Assembly: GCA_947631885.1 (NCBI GenBank) | Contig: CANRMZ010000005.1 | Coordinates: forward strand, 1-21,976 | Direction: 5' to 3' | Source of the DNA: an uncultured Bacilli bacterium | GTDB lineage: Bacteria; Bacillota_I; Bacilli_A; RF39; UBA660 | DNA length: 21,976 nucleotides | The notes under the pieces: model-generated | Database searches by the model: none | Seen by the model: only the letters and a program-made list of their open reading frames with translations | Told to the model about the DNA's origin: nothing | Made by a program: the position numbers and the translations under genes | In this document: one piece after another, positions 13,997-20,147 of the stretch | Numbering within the stretch: the stretch's first letter is position 1 | How the letters are laid out: every line of letters starts with the position of its first letter

Positions 13997-15604
13997 TTAC
14001 ATCCTTTCATCTGGTAAAACACCTATTAAATTAAGTGCATTATATAAAGTTATTTTAACTGCCTTTATTAGATTTAAGTTTTCTATCGTTTGTTTTTCAT
14101 CTTCACTAATTACACGGCATTTCTCATAATAAGTATGGAATAATGATGCTAATTCATACACATAGTTAGTAATTAAATGAGGCATTTCTTTGATACAAGC
14201 ACTTTCACATACTTCTTTAAACTTATATATGCTTGCTAACACATTATATGCAGCTTCTTCATTTATGCAAGTAAATTTTTCTACCCTTGGGATATTTTCA
14301 TATTTACTTAATATTGAGCATATACGGGCATATGCATAGCAAACGTAATAAACGGGATTATCATTTGATTTAGATTTGGCAAGCCCAATATCGAAGTCCA
14401 TCTGAGTATCAAGAGAATATTTAGAGAAATAGTATCTAGCAGCATTGACCCCGACTTCACTTATCAAATCTCTAAGAGTTACGACATTACCTGATCTTTT
14501 ATGCATCGCAACCGCTTCACCATTATTAACAATTCGCACTAGTTGAAGTAGCTTAACTTCAATCTTGCTATCATCATAGCCCACTGCTTTAACTGCACTT
14601 TTTAATCTTGCAACGTAACCATGATGGTCAGTACCAAGAACATCTATAATCTTGTTATATCCCCGATCTATCTTATCCATATGATATGGAATGTCGGGAA
14701 CTACATAAGTATATGCTCCATCAGCCTTTATAAAGACATGATCTTTATCATCATATATCTCACTACTTTTAAACCAAGTAGCATCATCTTTTTGATATAG
14801 ATAACCATTCTTATCAATAATATCTAGCACATCTTTTATAGGATGCTTTTCATATATTGATTTTTCAGAAGTAACAACATCATACTCAATACGATATTCT
14901 TTTAAGTCTCTAAATATTTGGCCTGTTAGGTAATCAATACCATATTTTTTAAAGGGTTCTAAATCACTTTCAACAAGTTTATCGCCATTTTCATCATATA
15001 TTATTTTAGCTATATCTTTTATTTCTTCGCCAGGATAGCCATTTTCAGGAAAAGTATTTTCTATACCACATAAATCTAGGTATCTACTATAAATTGATTT
15101 AGCAAGTTTCGAGATTTGTACACCGGCATCATTTAAATAATATTCTTTAGTAACATCATAGCCGCAGAAAGTCATTATTCGAGCTAAAGAATCACCATAG
15201 GCTCCTCCCCTAGCATTTCCCATATGCAAAATGCCTGTAGGATTTGCCGAAACAAACTCAATATTAATCTTTTGACCTTTACCAATATCTGATGAACCAT
15301 ATCTATCTTCTTCATCTAAAACAGTATTAATATTATCTGTTAGATAATCTTTTTTAACATAGAAATTTATAAAGCCTGGAGCAACTACTTCAATTTTATC
15401 TATTTCAGGATCTTCAAGATCTACGGTTATTTCATTAGCTATTTCAACGGGAGCACGATGCAAAGTACCGGCTAGTTTCATAGCTATATTAGTACTATAA
15501 TCACCATTATCCTTGTTTTTAGGAATCTCAATAGTAATATCATCGCAGTCTATATTAAGAGAATGAAGTTTATCTTTTATTAGCTCTGTAATCTTTTCTT
15601 TCAT
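13997..15604 (-). CDS. argS: Arginyl-tRNA synthetase
   Basis: 535 residues, a class I synthetase charging tRNA-Arg. It has an N-terminal Arg-tRNA synthetase domain (about 1-85, with KNKDNGDYSTNIAMKLA) and the HIGH motif in ANPTGILHMGNARGG (120-134). The KMSKS-equivalent loop is MHKRSGNVVTL (367-377). A C-terminal DALR anticodon domain runs from about 420 to the end (YVCYAYARI, YELASLFHTYYEKCRV). A KRSG-type loop instead of KMSKS is ordinary for bacterial ArgS. ATG 15604 follows AAAGGTGG. The first gene of the argS-rpoE unit, it is divergent from the PBP. Confidence 0.97.
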   Translation of the reverse strand: MKEKITELIKDKLHSLNIDCDDITIEIPKNKDNGDYSTNIAMKLAGTLHRAPVEIANEITVDLEDPEIDKIEVVAPGFINFYVKKDYLTDNINTVLDEEDRYGSSDIGKGQKINIEFVSANPTGILHMGNARGGAYGDSLARIMTFCGYDVTKEYYLNDAGVQISKLAKSIYSRYLDLCGIENTFPENGYPGEEIKDIAKIIYDENGDKLVESDLEPFKKYGIDYLTGQIFRDLKEYRIEYDVVTSEKSIYEKHPIKDVLDIIDKNGYLYQKDDATWFKSSEIYDDKDHVFIKADGAYTYVVPDIPYHMDKIDRGYNKIIDVLGTDHHGYVARLKSAVKAVGYDDSKIEVKLLQLVRIVNNGEAVAMHKRSGNVVTLRDLISEVGVNAARYYFSKYSLDTQMDFDIGLAKSKSNDNPVYYVCYAYARICSILSKYENIPRVEKFTCINEEAAYNVLASIYKFKEVCESACIKEMPHLITNYVYELASLFHTYYEKCRVISEDEKQTIENLNLIKAVKITLYNALNLIGVLPDERM

Positions 15605-15652
15605 TTCTTAACCACCTTTTATAAAACGTCTTCGTTGCTTTTTTTCTAGAAC

Positions 15653-15661
15653 ATTATAGCA
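15653..15661 (-). promoter_or_regulatory. Extended -10 promoter of argS
   Basis: TGCTATAAT on the minus strand, an extended -10 with a poor -35. The rest of the 203-nt divergent gap (15605-15807) is AT-rich. I see no T-box stem, specifier loop or terminator in it. Confidence 0.5.
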
Positions 15662-15807
15662 TACCTTGTATAAAAATAAAGTTTTTTTTGATAATTTATT
15701 TAAAAAAATTTTGTGAAGTCTTATTTTTCTTTATTTTAAGGGATATATCTTTCAAAAAAGCTTATATTTTTATCACAATTATAAATACTAATATTGGGTG
15801 AGATTTA

Positions 15808-17739
15808 TTGAAAATCTTTAAAATGTTAACTAAAATAGGCATTTTTTCTTTCCTATGTGTTGTGACTATAATAATAGCCCTTTATTCTAATGCCTATTTA
15901 TCTGATCCTATTAAACTTAATTTTATAGGAACTTACAGTCTGTATGATAAAAACGATGATTTAATTTATCAAGGTAGTGCCAAGAGTAAATGGGTTTCTC
16001 TAAAAGATATTTCTCCATATATGATAGATGCCGTTATTTCCGTAGAAGATAAAAACTTTTATAATCATAATGGCTTTGATTACTTACGTATTATTAAAGC
16101 GATGTTTACTAATATCAAAAGTGGCCACATTATGGAAGGTGCCAGCACGATATCCCAACAATACGTTAAAAATGCTTATTTAGAGTTTGATAAAACGTGG
16201 TCAAGAAAGATTAAAGAGGCTCTTATGACTCTTAATCTTGAAGTGCACTATGAAAAAGATGAAATCTTAGAAGCCTATCTTAATACGATTAATTATGGAC
16301 AAGGGTGCTATGGAATTTATGATGCTGCCCATTACTATTTTAATAAAGAACCAATAGATCTTAATCTTGAAGAGTGTTTAATACTTGCAGGTATTCCTAA
16401 AAGTCCTAGTAACTATAATCCGGTAAGTAGCTATGATAACGCTATAAAAAGGGCTAAGATAGTTGCTTTAACTATGTATAAAAATAATAAGATAACTGAA
16501 GATCAATATAATTCTTTGTTTAAAGAAAACATTAATATATATGCCTCATACTCTGAAAATGACTTAAAGACTTTAATGTATTATCAACAAGCAGTAAAAA
16601 AAGAGCTTGAAGATATTGAGACGATTAGTGAAGAGCAAATCTACTCTGGTAATTTAAAAGTATATACTACGCTTGATTTTGATCTGCAAAAAGCTATGGA
16701 AGAAAGTGTAGATAATAATATAACTGATGATAATATTCAAAATTCAGGTATAGCTATTGATCCTAAAGATGGATCTGTTCTTGCTCTAATAGGAGGCCGA
16801 GACTATAAACTTAGTCAGTATAATAGAGCCTTATATTCAAAAAGACAAGTTGGATCTACTATGAAACCTTTTCTTTATTATTCGGCTCTTGCTAACAATA
16901 TGACTTCATCATCTACTTTTTTATCACAAGAAACAACCTTTAATCTTGGCGATGGCAATACTTATTCTCCCAAGAATTATGCCGATGTATATGGCAATAA
17001 AGAAATAACAATGGCTGCCGCAATTGCATATTCCGATAATATTTATGCTGTTAAAACAAATCTTTTCTTAGGCGTTGATGAACTTATTAAAACCGCTAAA
17101 TTATGTGGCATTGAAGAAGAACTTAAACCTGTTGCTTCCTTAGCCCTTGGAACAAGTGAAATAAATTTGATTGATTATGCTACAGGATATACTACTTTAG
17201 CAAGTGGAGGCTATCATCGTAATATTCATTTTGTTTCAAGAGTCGAAGATGAATTTGGTAATATTTTGTATGAATATGAACCTGATTATGATATGGTTTT
17301 AAATCCAAATTACGTATATATTTTAAATGAGTTATTAACAAGCCCAGTTAAATCAGCTTTTATTGATTATAATGTTCCCACAGGTATTAATGTTGCATCA
17401 AAACTCAGTAGAAAATATTCTGTTAAAACCGGAACTACCGATACCGATTATTGGGTAGTTGGTTATAATCCTAATATATTAATGATTACCTGGACAGGAT
17501 ATGATGATAATTCTGGTCTTCCCGTTACAACCGGTCTTGAAGCTAAAAATGCATGGGTGGAGGCAATAGAAAAATACGACCCTGAAGATCATAGTTGGTA
17601 TGAAATGCCCGACAATGTTGTAGGAATGCCTCTCAATGCTGTGGATGGAACTCCTACAACAGATAGTGAAAAGATGAATATGTTTTATTATTTTAGAGGG
17701 AGTGAGCCTGCGTACAACATTGAAACTGTTGAAAAATAA
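15808..17739 (+). CDS. Class A penicillin-binding protein (bifunctional peptidoglycan synthase)
   Basis: 643 residues. One membrane anchor (about 9-30) is followed by a glycosyltransferase family 51 domain (about 50-220) that polymerises lipid II, and a transpeptidase domain (about 310-600) that cross-links strands outside the cell. GT51 motifs are EDKNFYNHNGFD (80-91, catalytic Glu80), GASTISQQ (111-118) and EAYLNTINYGQG. Transpeptidase motifs are STMK (350-353, active Ser350), SDN (409-411) and KTGT (540-543). It is a short PBP1a/PonA type with no long C-terminal tail. The start is TTG 15808, seven bases after GGGTGAG; the first ATG (15823) has no ribosome binding site. It is the only plus-strand gene, convergent with noc. 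Confidence 0.95.
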   Translation: MKIFKMLTKIGIFSFLCVVTIIIALYSNAYLSDPIKLNFIGTYSLYDKNDDLIYQGSAKSKWVSLKDISPYMIDAVISVEDKNFYNHNGFDYLRIIKAMFTNIKSGHIMEGASTISQQYVKNAYLEFDKTWSRKIKEALMTLNLEVHYEKDEILEAYLNTINYGQGCYGIYDAAHYYFNKEPIDLNLEECLILAGIPKSPSNYNPVSSYDNAIKRAKIVALTMYKNNKITEDQYNSLFKENINIYASYSENDLKTLMYYQQAVKKELEDIETISEEQIYSGNLKVYTTLDFDLQKAMEESVDNNITDDNIQNSGIAIDPKDGSVLALIGGRDYKLSQYNRALYSKRQVGSTMKPFLYYSALANNMTSSSTFLSQETTFNLGDGNTYSPKNYADVYGNKEITMAAAIAYSDNIYAVKTNLFLGVDELIKTAKLCGIEEELKPVASLALGTSEINLIDYATGYTTLASGGYHRNIHFVSRVEDEFGNILYEYEPDYDMVLNPNYVYILNELLTSPVKSAFIDYNVPTGINVASKLSRKYSVKTGTTDTDYWVVGYNPNILMITWTGYDDNSGLPVTTGLEAKNAWVEAIEKYDPEDHSWYEMPDNVVGMPLNAVDGTPTTDSEKMNMFYYFRGSEPAYNIETVEK

Positions 17740-17746
17740 CCAAAAG

Positions 17747-17769
17747 AAAAGTCTCAAAACGAGACTTTT
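17747..17769. terminator. Bidirectional terminator shared by the PBP gene and noc
   Basis: Perfect 9-bp stem AAAAGTCTC/GAGACTTTT with loop AAAAC. T runs on both strands allow it to stop both convergent transcripts. It lies 7 nt after the PBP stop, and its edge touches the noc stop codon. Confidence 0.9.
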
Positions 17770-19301
17770 TATATTCCCTTTTTTATAGTAATGGTAAAGG
17801 TTACTTGATCTACCAAATCAGTTTTAACAAAATCAATAGGTAGATTTTGACTCTTTAACTCACTTATTACTGAATTAATCTTATCTAACGCTGGAGTAAC
17901 ATCAACCTCTTTCTTAGGTGGTTCAAAATCTAAAGTATCTAACATTTCTATTTCTTCATCTGGTGCTTTAGGAGCTTGAGGTTCAACAATTAAATCTGTA
18001 GGTTCTACTTTCTCCATTCCTTGAGGTTCTTGGAATATAGTATCATTATTATTCACAACTTCTGGCTCCTTACTACTTGATACTGATGCATCATCATTAT
18101 CATCAGATGGTGTTGCACCCTTAAAGATAGCTGAGAATGAATTTATAGGATCACTCTTTGGTTTTATAGGCACATTATTATCTATTCTTGGTATATCTGT
18201 TGCACTTACACCAGCATTAATCATATTATCTTTAGAATATATATCTTGAGGTTCGCTTGAAAGTTGAGCAGGTGTTAAATCCATTGCTGAGCCTGATGCA
18301 TTATCACTACTTGTATCATCCTCTTTATCTGGAACATCCTTAACCTCAACAGGTCCACCCAAAACTTGTTCTGATGTGGAAGAAAATTGAATATTTTTTT
18401 GTTCTTCAATTTTTTCAGCTTTATTAACTTGGGTATCAACACTAGTAGTATTTGCAAAAGGAGAATCATTATTTTCAAAACCATCAAAAGGGTTTATAGC
18501 TTCCGTCATTTGCATATTAGCAGCCTCAGCTTCTAAGGTGTTAAAGAATCTATTTTGTTGTCTTTGACCTAAGTTAATAGCTCCTTTTGTAAATGGATCT
18601 GGCTCTTTTACTTCTTCAATTGGAGCTTCAACTTCAGGAGTTTTTATATCTTCTGATTTTTCTCTTACTTCTTCAATATTAATATTTTGAACTCCATTTG
18701 GATGAGCTTCTTTAATAATATCGTCAAGTTGTCTTACTGTTAATCTTTCTTTAATTACCCTATTCATAAGAGATAATTGTTCATCAGTATCTTTAATTTT
18801 TAGTAAACTTCTAGCGTGTCTTTCAGAAATTCTACTTTCCATAACGGCTTGTTGAATTTCTTCAGGTAAAGTTAAAAGTCTAAGCTTATTAGATATAGCG
18901 CTTTGAGATAACCCCATTTTTCTAGCTAATTGATCTTGAGACATATAGCCTTGATCTAATAAAGCCTTGTATGATCTAGCTTCCTCTATAGCAGATAAAT
19001 CTTTTCTTTGAACATTTTCCACGACTGCAGCCTCCGCGCTTGTTTTATCATCAGCTTGAGATATAACGGCAGGAACGGAAGCTAATCCCGCCATAGTAGC
19101 CGCTTTATATCTTCTTTCCCCAGCAATAATCTCATATTTATCCCCCACTTTTCTAAGAACAAGTGGTTGAATAATACCATGCTGTTTTATTGAATCAGAT
19201 AGCTCTTGTAAAGAATTATCCTCAAAAACCAATCGCGGTTGAAAACGATTGGGTATTATATCTTCGACAGCAACTTGTAAAACACTAGAATCAAAATTCA
19301 T
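17769..19301 (-). CDS. noc: Nucleoid occlusion protein Noc (ParB family) with large disordered insertion
   Basis: 510 residues versus about 280 for B. subtilis Noc. The ParB/CTPase domain (about 9-100) has IIPNRFQPR, GERRYKAA (61-68) and ENVQRKDLSAIEEA (95-108). The helix-turn-helix is at 119-145. Residues Gln133 and Lys139 (GLSQSAISNKLRLL) and Arg161 (SERHARSLL) match the Noc rather than ParB specificity pattern (ParB typically has R, T, G). Residues about 201-465 form an acidic, Pro/Ser/Asn-rich linker. The last 45 residues resemble the Noc C-terminal dimerisation domain (KINSVISELKSQNLPID, ending FTITIKK). The usual N-terminal membrane helix is absent. Noc bound to its DNA sites blocks Z-ring assembly over the nucleoid. 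The gene follows mnmG-rsmG as in Bacillus, without soj/spo0J. The ribosome binding site is weak (GGGG). Confidence 0.85.
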   Translation of the reverse strand: MNFDSSVLQVAVEDIIPNRFQPRLVFEDNSLQELSDSIKQHGIIQPLVLRKVGDKYEIIAGERRYKAATMAGLASVPAVISQADDKTSAEAAVVENVQRKDLSAIEEARSYKALLDQGYMSQDQLARKMGLSQSAISNKLRLLTLPEEIQQAVMESRISERHARSLLKIKDTDEQLSLMNRVIKERLTVRQLDDIIKEAHPNGVQNINIEEVREKSEDIKTPEVEAPIEEVKEPDPFTKGAINLGQRQQNRFFNTLEAEAANMQMTEAINPFDGFENNDSPFANTTSVDTQVNKAEKIEEQKNIQFSSTSEQVLGGPVEVKDVPDKEDDTSSDNASGSAMDLTPAQLSSEPQDIYSKDNMINAGVSATDIPRIDNNVPIKPKSDPINSFSAIFKGATPSDDNDDASVSSSKEPEVVNNNDTIFQEPQGMEKVEPTDLIVEPQAPKAPDEEIEMLDTLDFEPPKKEVDVTPALDKINSVISELKSQNLPIDFVKTDLVDQVTFTITIKKGI

Positions 19302-19333
19302 TACTTCGAGCCCCTTTTTCTACTATCATATTT

Positions 19334-19362
19334 ATAATAACTTAAAATTATACATTTTGCAA
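19334..19362 (-). promoter_or_regulatory. Promoter of noc
   Basis: TTGCAA (19357-19362), 17-nt spacer, TATTAT (19334-19339). A second -10-like TATAAT lies at 19347-19352, so the exact start is uncertain. Confidence 0.5.
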
Positions 19363-19400
19363 TTAAATTATGTCATTTCCCATAAGAAATTTTGGGTGGG

Positions 19401-19428
19401 AAATAAAAAACCCGGAATATTTCCCGGG
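19401..19428 (-). terminator. Rho-independent terminator of mnmG-rsmG
   Basis: On the minus strand CCCGGGA pairs with TTCCGGG (loop AATA, one G.U; 19411-19428) and is followed by TTTTTTATTT. The upstream arm contains part of the Noc-binding palindrome. Confidence 0.75.
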
Positions 19429-19432
19429 AAAA
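19419..19432. promoter_or_regulatory. Noc-binding site (NBS)
   Basis: ATTTCCCGGGAAAA matches the established B. subtilis Noc-binding sequence ATTTCCCGGGAAAT at 13 of 14 positions. The central 12 bp (19420-19431) are a perfect palindrome. It lies between rsmG and noc, about 57 bp upstream of the noc -35 box, and overlaps the rsmG terminator. Together with the Noc-type recognition residues of the adjacent gene, this is good support for a functional site. Confidence 0.75.
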
Positions 19433-19442
19433 AATCACGTTA

Positions 19443-20147
19443 TTATAAGCTCCATTTTTTATGTCTTTTGGCAATAAAATTATATTCAAGTATTTTAATA
19501 TCTTTTTCTCTTTTCAAAACTACCAGATTACGCTCATCTTCAAGATTTGGTAGCGTAAAATTAACTATGTTATATTCTTTTATTCCCAAATCTTTTTGAT
19601 GTTCATATATTACTTTTTGCTCATTTGTAAAATTTCCTTTCATAAGAACTACTACCCCATCCTCTTTTATTAAAGGAAGAGTTAAAGAACTTATGATATC
19701 AATAAAAGCTACTGCTCTTGATACACATATATCATATTTCCCAAAATTTTGCTTTGCATAGTCTTCTGCCCGGGAATTTACTACTTCTATGTCTTGTAAA
19801 TTTAACATTGCAATCATTTCCCGAAGAAATGCTGTTTTTTTGTTGTTACTATCAAGTAGAGTTATTTTAAGATTGGGAAACATTATTTTTAAAACAAGAC
19901 CTGGAAAGCCTGCACCGGTACCAATATCAATTAAAGACTGATTATCAAGCTTGATAGCTTTAACAATTGTAAGACTATCATAAAAGTGTTTTAAATAAAC
20001 ATCTTCTTTTTCCGTAATCGCTGTCAGATTAGTATGCTCATTATATTCTTTTAAATGGTCATAGTATTTTTCTAGCATATCTTCCTGTTGCTTTGTTATA
20101 TTTACACCAAGTTCTTGGACTTTTTTTCTAAATTCATCTATCTTCAT
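19443..20147 (-). CDS. rsmG: 16S rRNA (guanine-527-N7)-methyltransferase RsmG
   Basis: About 234 residues. RsmG (GidB) methylates G527 of 16S rRNA, a position whose loss gives low-level streptomycin resistance. The SAM-binding motif LIDIGTGAGFPGL is near 72-84. The family N-terminus KIDEFRKKVQELGV, the YNEHTNLTAITE segment and YLKHFYDSL are present. Two starts are possible: ATG 20156 (AAAGAG only one base away) and ATG 20147, which aligns with other RsmG and is used here. Both overlap the end of mnmG, so translation is coupled. The short basic C-terminus (AKRHKKWSL) goes slightly beyond the conserved fold. Confidence 0.95.
   Translation of the reverse strand: MKIDEFRKKVQELGVNITKQQEDMLEKYYDHLKEYNEHTNLTAITEKEDVYLKHFYDSLTIVKAIKLDNQSLIDIGTGAGFPGLVLKIMFPNLKITLLDSNNKKTAFLREMIAMLNLQDIEVVNSRAEDYAKQNFGKYDICVSRAVAFIDIISSLTLPLIKEDGVVVLMKGNFTNEQKVIYEHQKDLGIKEYNIVNFTLPNLEDERNLVVLKREKDIKILEYNFIAKRHKKWSL

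Noticed and set aside
15740..15800. Sigma-E-like promoter before the PBP gene
   Set aside because: TTATATT and AATACTAA-like words occur, but they miss several consensus positions; the AT-rich background explains them. I could not place a convincing promoter for this gene.
15605..15807. T-box or other riboswitch upstream of argS
   Set aside because: The predicted leader is only about 40 nt, with no stems, no T-box sequence and no terminator.
18275..18487. A 70-codon minus-strand frame inside noc, raising the question of a frameshift in the linker
   Set aside because: The noc frame is continuous to a C-terminus that matches Noc; the alternative frame is a Leu/Ile/Met-rich shadow of the repetitive linker.
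19765..19778. Second CCCGGG palindrome, inside rsmG, as another Noc-binding site
   Set aside because: It is the only other CCCGGG I found, but the flanks (TCTG and AATT) fit the NBS poorly on the left side, about 10 of 14 positions, and it may simply reflect coding sequence.
20134..20136. Recoded UGA (Mollicutes code) as an explanation for the gene content
   Set aside because: mnmG ends at TGA exactly where the family should end and rsmG overlaps it; tryptophans are encoded by TGG in the genes checked, and RF1 is ordinary.
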